Both the position numbers and the translations under genes were made by a program. Of a stretch of 10,756 nucleotides of DNA, positions 1 to 6,594 are shown piece after piece (positions within the stretch are counted from its first letter, which is position 1; every line of letters starts with the position of its first letter). The notes below the pieces were generated by a model. It searched no databases and was not told the origin of the DNA. It saw only the letters and a program-made list of their open reading frames with translations. The DNA is from Gammaproteobacteria bacterium (GTDB lineage: Bacteria; Pseudomonadota; Gammaproteobacteria; Steroidobacterales; SZUA-146): NCBI GenBank assembly GCA_003228965.1, contig QIGP01000209.1, positions 1 through 10,756 of the forward strand, in the 5' to 3' direction.

Positions 1-1416
1 AAACGTGTAGGTAAGTGTTGGGTCGGTACCGGTCACCAATTTGCTACCATCACTCAGACTCCAGGAAAACTCAGGCGCCACTCCACCGGTTGCAATCACT
101 TCCATCGTACCCGCAACACCCGCCTGCATGATCGTTGGAACGATGCCGGTAAATTCAACAACCGCTGGCGCCGCGTCGTTAATATAAATTGCATAGCGCC
201 CTTCGTGAGCAAACATCAAGTCCTGGTTACCGTCGAGATTTACATCGGTAATAACAACGTCATAAGACTCTTCAACTCGCCACTCCGGGTCGGCAAACAC
301 GTCAAAATTGCCAGAGAAATTGCCATTGGTGATGACCATTTCGTTGAGTTCGTTGCGCGGATCAGGATTCAAATCTGTGCCCAGCATTTCAATGCTCGAC
401 ATGATGTAGTCGGGGTCGCCGTCGTTGTCCAGGTCGCGAATAAACGCGAAACCGTGCTTGCCGTTGTCGCCAATCATATCGGCGTCAAAGCGGCGCAGGT
501 AATCGACGAAGCCGCTTGTGACGGTGCCTTCGCTCATAAACGCTGTTGGACTAAAGTTGTCGGCGTAAACCCGCATATCCACAATGCCGTCGCCGTTAAA
601 GTCGGCGCCAACAGGCATGTACGTGAGGTTGGCCAAATCCAGGTCCTGAATTCCAGAGTTAGGAAAGTTACCGGTGCCGTCGTTGTAGAACACAGACTGG
701 CGGTTTTCAGAACCGTATACACCAATTATATCGACGTCGCCGTCGTTCTCAATATCAATCAGCTGAATCTTACCAACAGAGTTCAGTACGTTGGAACCCA
801 GCCGGCTCGACGATTCGTTGGTAAACACGCCGTTACCGTCGTTAACAAGAAGGTTACGGTTACCATTTGATTGCAATAACACGAAATCCATGTCGTTGTC
901 TCCATCAAGATCGGCTGCTTCGACCATGGTAACGTTAATTGAGCCCGAGCTTACGATGGAGCCGCCGTCAAATCCTAGCCAGATACCACCACCGTCTTCA
1001 CCGTTATTCATGTAGAGCTGGGGTCGGTTGCCGATGCGTCCAAAGAACAAATCGTTCCAGCCGTCATTATTTACATCGACAATCTCAACGTCGTAACTAT
1101 TGTTTCCAGCCGCAGTTCCACCCAACAGCGACTCGCTATTAGTCAACACGCCGCTTAAATTTAGTAGAAGTCTGGGAACGTCGTTACGCCGAGTAACGAC
1201 AATGTCCTCGGTGCCGTCATTGTTAACGTCGCCCAAGGCCAGCTTTTTAACCCGGCTGTCGCTAACAGAAGCGCCGGCTAAATTCAGATGCGATGCAGTT
1301 CGCTCTTCAAAAATCGGTTCTGCAAAAACCGAAGCCGATATTGAACAGGCAGCTAAACCAAACAGCCAAGCGCCTGCGTGAGTGCGACGTACGCCGCGAG
1401 ATTCCCCGTGAGTCAT
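1..1416 (-). CDS. Secreted FG-GAP/VCBS repeat protein, seven-bladed beta-propeller (partial, C-terminus off the left edge)
   Basis: The frame is open from the ATG at 1416 to base 1, giving 472 residues with no stop. An AAGGGG ribosome binding site (1422-1427) lies 5 bases before the ATG. Residues 1-32 look like an export signal: basic start, hydrophobic stretch at about 16-31, likely cleavage after SVFA. Seven Asp-rich calcium-binding loops of the FG-GAP/VCBS type follow: DVNNDGTED 63, DVNNDGWND 114, DLDGDNDMD 169, DIENDGDVD 221, DFNGDGIVD 272, DLDNDGDPD 328 and DVNLDGNQD 391. They are 51-63 residues apart, as expected for one seven-bladed integrin-like propeller. From about residue 418 the sequence changes to an Ig/PKD-like segment (FSWSLSDGS near 450), so more beta domains probably follow. 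Family members are extracellular or cell-surface proteins in adhesion, polymer binding or enzyme anchoring. The exact role cannot be told. It has its own leader region and is probably transcribed separately from sppA. Confidence 0.88.
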   Translation of the reverse strand, partial: MTHGESRGVRRTHAGAWLFGLAACSISASVFAEPIFEERTASHLNLAGASVSDSRVKKLALGDVNNDGTEDIVVTRRNDVPRLLLNLSGVLTNSESLLGGTAAGNNSYDVEIVDVNNDGWNDLFFGRIGNRPQLYMNNGEDGGGIWLGFDGGSIVSSGSINVTMVEAADLDGDNDMDFVLLQSNGNRNLLVNDGNGVFTNESSSRLGSNVLNSVGKIQLIDIENDGDVDIIGVYGSENRQSVFYNDGTGNFPNSGIQDLDLANLTYMPVGADFNGDGIVDMRVYADNFSPTAFMSEGTVTSGFVDYLRRFDADMIGDNGKHGFAFIRDLDNDGDPDYIMSSIEMLGTDLNPDPRNELNEMVITNGNFSGNFDVFADPEWRVEESYDVVITDVNLDGNQDLMFAHEGRYAIYINDAAPAVVEFTGIVPTIMQAGVAGTMEVIATGGVAPEFSWSLSDGSKLVTGTDPTLTYTF

Positions 1417-1446
1417 GACAACCCCTTATCCAAGTAATGTCCCCAA

Positions 1447-1461
1447 GCCAGATAGACTGGC
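1447..1461. other. Small stem-loop in the leader of the FG-GAP gene
   Basis: GCCAG and CTGGC form a perfect 5-bp stem around a 5-base loop, 30-45 bases before the start codon of the FG-GAP gene. It has no T-tract, so it is not a terminator. It may be a chance element or a leader structure. The sequence shows the pairing only; function is unknown. Confidence 0.25.
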
Positions 1462-1532
1462 ACATGCGCGCTCAAACAATGTTGTTATGAAGAATCTTTG
1501 AATCGAGCGACGATCTAGCTACACACTCTACC

Positions 1533-1564
1533 AAAAAAAGGGCTTCCAACTAGGATATCAACCC
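1533..1564 (-). terminator. Weak candidate terminator downstream of sppA
   Basis: Read on the minus strand, GGGTT at the 5' side can pair with AAGCCC (one bulged G) across a 14-base loop, and seven T follow directly. The run of T is good but the stem is poor, only 5 pairs. It lies about 280 bases past the sppA stop. It is the only T-tract of this length in the gap, so it may end the TRAP-sppA transcript, but this is a weak call. Confidence 0.25.
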
Positions 1565-1840
1565 ACTTTCAGCCAGTTACATTCAGAACGCACCGCCTAT
1601 TGAGGCCTCGAACGAAGCCATTGGCGCCCGGAACTAATATTCGTTGAATTATGTCAGGTACGAGCAGGACAGAGCCGCTGGCTTCTTCATGGAAAAAGCT
1701 GGCCACTAGTGAACGATCTGTTAACACATACAGCTGCCGGGAAGGCAACTGTGCTTGTTCTAACAATGGAAACAGCGCGGGAAAAACAACTACAACACGT
1801 TAAGTCTGGCGCCTATAGAATTCCCTCATCGCCCCAACCA

Positions 1841-3691
1841 CTAGTCCAGTTCGCAGAAACAATGTAGATACAAATGCGCGGGATCGTTGAAGCGTGTGAG
1901 CGCTTCAATATCGTCGCCAAGATCACGCAGCACCCAAGATCGCAAAGCCTCGCTAAGGCCTACCCGATTGCTTCGCGCGCTCACGTTGCCCGACCAGGCC
2001 GCCATTTTGGTTGAGAACATTAACGTCAAACGTTCTTCAAACGTCATGTCTCGCTCGACGTAGTGCGGAACAAAGTTGTCGCCAATGCCTGCCAATTGTG
2101 CGGCCGATTCAAGTCCGTCTTCCAGCGTTCCCATTCTATCAACCAAGCCGATGTCCTGGGCGTCTTTGCCACTCCACACACGGCCACGGGCGATCTTGTC
2201 GACCTCTTCCACCGTCATGTTACGAGCGGTTGCTACATTGGAGATAAACTGCAGATACCCGTTCTCCATACTGCTTTGCATAATCGCTTTGACGTCGTCC
2301 GAAAGCTCCCGGTCAACGCGAAAGGTTCCGCTCATACTCGTGGTACCCACGCCGTCCACATTAACCCCGGCTCGCGCCATGGTGCGTTGGAACGTTGGAA
2401 TAAATCCGCCAATGCCGATAGAGCCCGTTATGGTGTTTGGACTCGCCCAAATTTCGTCAGCTTCCATGGCCAGCCAATAGCCGCCAGATGCTGCTACAAC
2501 ACTCATAACCGCAACTAACGGCCGGCCAGTTTGTTTCCACAGCTTAAGCTCGCGCTGAGCAATTTCGGAAGCAAACTTTGACCCACCGCCACTGTTAACG
2601 TAGAGCACTAGCGCTTTCAGCGACTCGTCGTTACGTGCTTTTCGAATAAGTCGAGCTAATGAGTCGCCGCCAATTGAGCCTGGAGGCTGGTCGCCATCCA
2701 TAATATTGCCGGAGGCCACGATGATCCCCACTTTCTCGCCACTCGGTACTTTTACTTTGCTCTCGAGCAACGCCGTGTAGCTGACCAAATCGATGCGTTT
2801 AAAGCGGTTGTTCTCGGAATTCTTTTGTACGTGTTTTAGCACGCGCTCTTGAAACTCGTCGCGCTGAATAAGATCGTCAACAATACCTGTGTCCAAAGCT
2901 GGTTTTGCCAAATCACCTTTACTTGCCACAACCGACTTCGCAATGTTGTTCGCGTAGTTTGAAACAGCACTCGCCTCGATTCCACGAGCGGCCGCTACGT
3001 CGTCCTGAAACGCCGTCCACAACTGATTCATCCAGACAAGACTTGACGCCCGATCTTCAGGTGACATGTTGTTGCGAAAATACGGCTCAACAAATGACTT
3101 GAATTCACCGACTTTGAACACATTCCAGTCGATAGAGAGTTTTTCAATGGCGTCTTTGTAGTAACGACGGAAGCGTCCAAAGCCGTCCAGGAACACAGCG
3201 CCAGAGGGATGCATGTACACTTCGTCTGCGTGTGCGGCCAACAAGTACTGGCCTTGACTGTAAAAGTCGCCGTAAGCGAATACTTTCTTACCCGACGTTT
3301 TAAAATCGTCGATAGCGTCACCTACAAGCTGCAAGTTGGTCATGCCTGCGCCTGCCATACTGCTAAGCTCCAGTACAACTGCGCTAATGTCATTGTCGGT
3401 TTTAGCCGCATCAAGTGCACGAACCACATCTCGCACCAGCGTCTGCGCTTCGCCGCGACCGGTGAGCGCATCTAAAGAACGTTGTACCGGATCGCCCGAC
3501 AACTGATCAACCAAAGGCCCCCGAGGATTCAGCAGCAGTGCAGAACCCGCTTCGAGAGAAATACTTGGGCCACTACTAAGCGTTGCCAGCAAAATGAAGA
3601 AGGTCAGGAACATCAGCACAAAGTGCATTACCTTGCGAAATACGTCGAGGCCCTTGCCTACGCCTTTGAACAATCCTGTGATAACTGACAT
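1841..3691 (-). CDS. sppA: Signal peptide peptidase SppA, 67K type
   Basis: SppA is an inner-membrane serine protease that degrades signal peptides left after secretion, working on the periplasmic side. The product has 616 residues, close to the 618 of the E. coli protein. It has one N-terminal membrane segment (about 23-39) and two tandem protease S49 domains. The Ser-Lys dyad is visible: the general-base lysine is K198 in VGEFKSFVEPYFR and the nucleophile is S402 in VVAASGGYW. They are 204 residues apart, against 200 in E. coli (K209/S409). NSGGGS (366-371) and TGSIGIGG (422-429) are the other conserved S49 stretches. The ATG is preceded by GGAGAG at a good distance. The gene starts 35 bases after dctM in the same direction, with a stem-loop between them, so it is probably the last gene of the TRAP operon. 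Nothing suggests it is broken. Confidence 0.96.
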   Translation of the reverse strand: MSVITGLFKGVGKGLDVFRKVMHFVLMFLTFFILLATLSSGPSISLEAGSALLLNPRGPLVDQLSGDPVQRSLDALTGRGEAQTLVRDVVRALDAAKTDNDISAVVLELSSMAGAGMTNLQLVGDAIDDFKTSGKKVFAYGDFYSQGQYLLAAHADEVYMHPSGAVFLDGFGRFRRYYKDAIEKLSIDWNVFKVGEFKSFVEPYFRNNMSPEDRASSLVWMNQLWTAFQDDVAAARGIEASAVSNYANNIAKSVVASKGDLAKPALDTGIVDDLIQRDEFQERVLKHVQKNSENNRFKRIDLVSYTALLESKVKVPSGEKVGIIVASGNIMDGDQPPGSIGGDSLARLIRKARNDESLKALVLYVNSGGGSKFASEIAQRELKLWKQTGRPLVAVMSVVAASGGYWLAMEADEIWASPNTITGSIGIGGFIPTFQRTMARAGVNVDGVGTTSMSGTFRVDRELSDDVKAIMQSSMENGYLQFISNVATARNMTVEEVDKIARGRVWSGKDAQDIGLVDRMGTLEDGLESAAQLAGIGDNFVPHYVERDMTFEERLTLMFSTKMAAWSGNVSARSNRVGLSEALRSWVLRDLGDDIEALTRFNDPAHLYLHCFCELD

Positions 3692-3703
3692 TCGTAACTC
3701 TCC

Positions 3704-3726
3704 AACGCGCGATACAACGGCGCGTT
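3704..3726 (-). other. Perfect stem-loop between dctM and sppA
   Basis: AACGCGC and GCGCGTT form a perfect 7-bp stem with a 9-base loop. It fills the space between the dctM stop codon and the sppA ribosome binding site (GGAGAG follows directly). There is no T-tract, so it is unlikely to be an intrinsic terminator. A hairpin here could block mRNA decay, serve as a processing site or tune sppA translation. The pairing is seen directly; the role is inferred. Confidence 0.5.
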
Positions 3727-4980
3727 CTATTTAAACCAAATCGACAATGCGGGTACAAAAGTAATAATGAGTACGGCTGCAAACAGTATCAACAAGAACG
3801 GCCACGTCGCGGCGTACACCTGCATTATCGGCTTATTGAAACGGTAACTTGCTATAAACAGGTTAAGCCCTACGGGCGGCGTCAAGTAGCCCAACTGCAT
3901 GGCCGCCAAAAACATAATACCAAGATGCAAAGGATCAACGTCGTATAGCTTGGCAATTGGCAAAATTAGCGGAACGACCAGTACAATCGCCGAAAAAATA
4001 TCTAAAATAGCGCCCAGAATCAGCAAGAACAGCAACAGATAAAGCAAGAACGTAAAACGGCCGGACACGTGCGACTCTGTAAACTCAAACAGTTTCTCGG
4101 GAATGCCTGCGTCAATCATGTAGTTAGTAGACGCGAACGACACACCGAGAATGAGCAATATACCGCCCACCAACATCATTGACTCACGTACAATATCGGG
4201 CAGTTGGCTAAACTTCACTTCGCGGCGAATAAACACTTCAACGACGATCACGTATACCGCTGTCACGGCCGCCGCATCTGAAACAGCCAGCTTGCCCGAA
4301 TAAATACCACCGAGAACAATAAACGGTAGTGGTAACTCGAGCGCAGACTCACGAAGAGCGCTAAGCACTTCCTTACCCGAAAAACTGCTCAGCGGCTTTC
4401 GCATGTCCCGTTGTGTCCACATACAATAGGCACCTAAGAACACGAGCATGAGAGTACCTGGCACCGCACCTGCTAAAAACAATTGATCTATCGATACTCC
4501 AGCAACCACACCGTACAAAATAATGGGCAAAGAAGGGGCAAACAATAGCCCAAGACTGCCAGCCGACGTCACAAGACCTAAGTTAAACTTGTCGTCGTGC
4601 CCGGCCTGTTGGAGCGCTGGATACAAGATAGCGCCCAGCGCGATAATGGTTACGCCCGATGCACCTGTGAACGCAGTAAAAAAAGCACATGCAGCTAGCG
4701 CGACAATAGGCAGCCCGCCCGGCACCCAGCCCATCAGCGCCTGAGTAAATCGCACCAAACGACCCGGCGCCTCACTTTCGCTTAAAATGTAGCCCGCCAG
4801 TGTAAACAACGGAATCGCCAACAGGATTGGGGTTTCCGCAATACTGAAAACCTCTACCGGCACCGACGTCAAACTCACGTCCTGTCGGTAAAAGCCCCAC
4901 ATGGCACTAGCTGCGATAATCACAAATAAAGGAGCACCGAGCAGCGCCAACACAATCAAGATGATGCCGCTAACAATCAC
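3727..4980 (-). CDS. dctM: TRAP transporter large permease, DctM family
   Basis: DctM is the transport subunit of TRAP systems. It sits in the inner membrane with about 12 hydrophobic segments and couples substrate uptake to the sodium or proton gradient. At 417 residues it is slightly under the usual 425-440. Family signatures are clear: PLFTLAGYIL (57-66), FTAFTGASGVTIIALG (101-116), the loop GSLGLLFAPSLPIILYG (141-157), VSDAAAVTAVY (233-243) and GYLTPPVGLNLFIASYRF (364-381). The start is GTG at 4980, chosen because it overlaps the dctQ stop by 4 bases (GTGA) and has AAGGA 9 bases upstream inside dctQ. This overlap implies translational coupling, in keeping with the Q-M membrane complex. 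It belongs to the tatT-dctP-dctQ-dctM cluster and is followed by sppA. The substrate cannot be read from this subunit. Confidence 0.95.
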   Translation of the reverse strand: MIVSGIILIVLALLGAPLFVIIAASAMWGFYRQDVSLTSVPVEVFSIAETPILLAIPLFTLAGYILSESEAPGRLVRFTQALMGWVPGGLPIVALAACAFFTAFTGASGVTIIALGAILYPALQQAGHDDKFNLGLVTSAGSLGLLFAPSLPIILYGVVAGVSIDQLFLAGAVPGTLMLVFLGAYCMWTQRDMRKPLSSFSGKEVLSALRESALELPLPFIVLGGIYSGKLAVSDAAAVTAVYVIVVEVFIRREVKFSQLPDIVRESMMLVGGILLILGVSFASTNYMIDAGIPEKLFEFTESHVSGRFTFLLYLLLFLLILGAILDIFSAIVLVVPLILPIAKLYDVDPLHLGIMFLAAMQLGYLTPPVGLNLFIASYRFNKPIMQVYAATWPFLLILFAAVLIITFVPALSIWFK

Positions 4981-5480
4981 TGCGATGCGTCCTTAAAGCC
5001 CAACAGCCTGCGAAACGACCACAGCAGATAGCGCCACGCTATTAAACCAAAACCAATCGGTAAAATACTTTGAAACCACCACAGCGGGCTTGTTGCGCCA
5101 AACGCCATGTCTTCGTATTCGCGAGTCTCAGCGACAAACTGGAAGCTGTAGTAGGCAAGTAAGGCACACACAAACGCGGTAAACACGTCGACTAAGAAAT
5201 TGTTCCAACGAAGAATACGCGGCGACATGAAACGCGACAACACGTCGATACGAAGATGGCGATGGTCGCGTGAGGCGGCAATAGAACCCAGAAGCGCTAC
5301 CCACAAAACGGTGAGGCGTAAAAATTCCCCGGTCCAGGCGAAACCTGAGTTAAATACTTCGCGACTGACGATCTCAGTGACAGCAACCACCAACATCAGT
5401 ACGATAGCAATCATTAAAAACGCGTTTTCAGCCAGCCGCCCGTAGCGGTCAAGCGAATCAAGCGCCGAGGGTTTACTCAT
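4977..5480 (-). CDS. dctQ: TRAP transporter small permease, DctQ family
   Basis: DctQ is the small integral membrane subunit of TRAP transporters. It pairs with DctM and helps dock the loaded binding protein. The product has 167 residues and four likely membrane helices (about 19-38, 53-70, 93-112 and 133-155). The family pattern WTGEFLRLTVLWVALLG (49-65), followed by RHLRIDVL (74-81), is well kept; the E and R of this region are typical of the family. Its ATG overlaps the dctP stop by 4 bases (ATGA, 5477-5480). I see no clear Shine-Dalgarno sequence, so translation probably depends on coupling to dctP. Its own stop overlaps the dctM GTG. No sign of damage or fusion. Confidence 0.93.
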   Translation of the reverse strand: MSKPSALDSLDRYGRLAENAFLMIAIVLMLVVAVTEIVSREVFNSGFAWTGEFLRLTVLWVALLGSIAASRDHRHLRIDVLSRFMSPRILRWNNFLVDVFTAFVCALLAYYSFQFVAETREYEDMAFGATSPLWWFQSILPIGFGLIAWRYLLWSFRRLLGFKDASQ

Positions 5481-6496
5481 TCGGTCGAAGCAGATGCACG
5501 TGAGCGGTGGGCTTCCAACAGAGCTTCGATTTCCTTGAGTTTATCCATAGGTATAACGTTGTTTTTACCAAGTTCGTACCACAGTTCTCGCGAACCGTTT
5601 TTAAGTGCTTTCAACAGTCCAGGCTCAGGCTCAATCAGCTCAAGCCCGCTGCCTTGCAAGGCCTCCAGGGCTTTTTGGTTGTCCGCTTCGTTGGCTAAAT
5701 CGAAGTTCTTGTAGACTTTTTCGAACACATCAGAGACTACTTTCTGATCCGCCGCCGAGAGTTTATTAAAGCGTTTTTCTTCAACTACCATGACGGCGAA
5801 GAGATACGAGACAGGCATATTTGATATGTGTGTGACTTTGGTGTGCCACTGAAGCACAAGCGCACCAATCGCAGAAGAACCAATCACGTCAACCAAGCCA
5901 GTTTGCAAGCCGGTTAGAACGTCGGTGATTGGAAGCGTGACAGGTGACAAACCAAATCGCTCCATGGCCGCGTAACTAATTAAGTCGCCTTCTGGCACCC
6001 ACACACGTTTTCCTTTGAGGTCGTCAATGTTGCGCACCGGATAGTTCGACATAATTTGAGCAAAGCCGCCGGTCGCCAAACCAAACGATACCAATCCGGT
6101 GTCAAGTAAACCCTGCTTGATGTAACCGTCCATAGCACGACGCACCACCGTAGCTTCTTCAGCATTAGCGAAAACAAACGGCATTCCGTAGAGATGCATT
6201 CCTGAAAAGCGGTCGGCCAGTGAGCCGGATGTAAACGCACCACCGTGAAGCTGGCCGTTACGCATCTTGCGCATGACTTTTTTGTCATTACCCATGACGC
6301 CACCGCCATAGAACTTGAACTTCACGCGCCCGTCGGTGCGTTGAGCAATATCCCTGGCGCCGGCTTTCATCTGGTTCATCCAGTCGGACCCTTCGGGGGC
6401 CAATGTCGCGACCTTGAACGTTTGCGTTTGAGCTAACGTTGCGCCTGAAAATAGTGTCGCGGCAACAAGGACTACTACGCTTAGTAATGTTTTCAT
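5477..6496 (-). CDS. dctP: TRAP transporter periplasmic substrate-binding protein, DctP family (TatP-like)
   Basis: This protein captures the substrate in the periplasm and delivers it to DctQM. Starting at the ATG at 6496 gives 339 residues with a standard signal peptide (MKTLLS, hydrophobic core, cleavage near GATLA|QTQ) and no lipobox, so it is soluble. Upstream ATGs at 6508 and 6523 add 4 or 9 residues. The one at 6523 lies inside a tandem repeat and lacks a ribosome binding site, whereas the chosen one has GAGAA 5 bases before it. Mature-protein landmarks include FKVATLAPEGSDW, KFKFYGGGVMGND and DDLKGKRVWVPEGD. In classical members the last motif reads KGLK(I/L)R(V/T)P and its Arg binds the ligand carboxylate; here that place is Trp (residue 166 from this start). 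With a tatT gene just upstream it fits the P component of a TatT-associated TRAP system, possibly for a non-carboxylate or hydrophobic ligand. The ligand is unknown. Confidence 0.93.
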   Translation of the reverse strand: MKTLLSVVVLVAATLFSGATLAQTQTFKVATLAPEGSDWMNQMKAGARDIAQRTDGRVKFKFYGGGVMGNDKKVMRKMRNGQLHGGAFTSGSLADRFSGMHLYGMPFVFANAEEATVVRRAMDGYIKQGLLDTGLVSFGLATGGFAQIMSNYPVRNIDDLKGKRVWVPEGDLISYAAMERFGLSPVTLPITDVLTGLQTGLVDVIGSSAIGALVLQWHTKVTHISNMPVSYLFAVMVVEEKRFNKLSAADQKVVSDVFEKVYKNFDLANEADNQKALEALQGSGLELIEPEPGLLKALKNGSRELWYELGKNNVIPMDKLKEIEALLEAHRSRASASTE

Positions 6497-6510
6497 GTGT
6501 GTTCTCATAA

Positions 6511-6594
6511 TCAAAACGCTCATTGGTTAAAACGCTCTTCGGTCAAAAAGCTCAACGTTGAGTAAAGCTCGTCGTTCATAAAGCCCAACAGTTA
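6511..6594 (-). repeat. Five imperfect 16-19-base tandem repeats between tatT and dctP
   Basis: Read on the minus strand, the spacer splits into TAACTGTTGGGCTTTA, TGAACGACGAGCTTTA, CTCAACGTTGAGCTTTTTG, ACCGAAGAGCGTTTTA and ACCAATGAGCGTTTTGA. The shared core is AAC, four variable bases, then GAGC or GGGC and a T-rich end. The array begins at the tatT stop codon and runs into the first possible dctP start codons. It could come from slippage, or form a set of protein or RNA binding sites setting the level of the binding protein relative to TatT. The repeats are seen; the role is inferred. Confidence 0.5.

Larger units (their letters stand above)
1417..1840. other. 424-base intergenic stretch with no convincing gene
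   Basis: This lies between the sppA stop and the FG-GAP start. The longest frame is a 65-codon minus-strand one (1569-1766). It can start only at TTG, has no Shine-Dalgarno sequence (the preceding bases are TTTCCA) and matches no family I recognise. The frame upstream of that TTG is open for only 11 codons back to a TAA near 1800. A weak terminator-like element for minus-strand transcripts lies at 1533-1564: GGGTT pairs imperfectly with AAGCCC (one bulge, large loop), followed by seven T. The leader of the FG-GAP gene must hold its promoter, but I could not find a convincing -35/-10 pair. No tRNA or repeat array was seen. Confidence 0.6.

Noticed and set aside
205..870. Plus-strand open frame of 221 codons
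   Set aside because: It is antisense to the FG-GAP gene, whose Asp/Asn/Gly/Val-rich codons keep the opposite frame open. The translation has no recognisable domain, and the minus-strand frame has signal peptide, ribosome binding site and repeats.
2063..2518. Plus-strand open frame of 151 codons
   Set aside because: It lies wholly inside sppA, antisense, with no ribosome binding site and no recognisable protein.
6497..6523. Nine extra residues on the binding protein from the ATG at 6523
   Set aside because: That ATG lies in a tandem repeat without a ribosome binding site. Starting at 6496 gives a normal signal peptide. The ATG at 6508 remains possible.
6511..6594. CRISPR-like array
   Set aside because: The units are only 16-19 bases, imperfect and contiguous without spacers.
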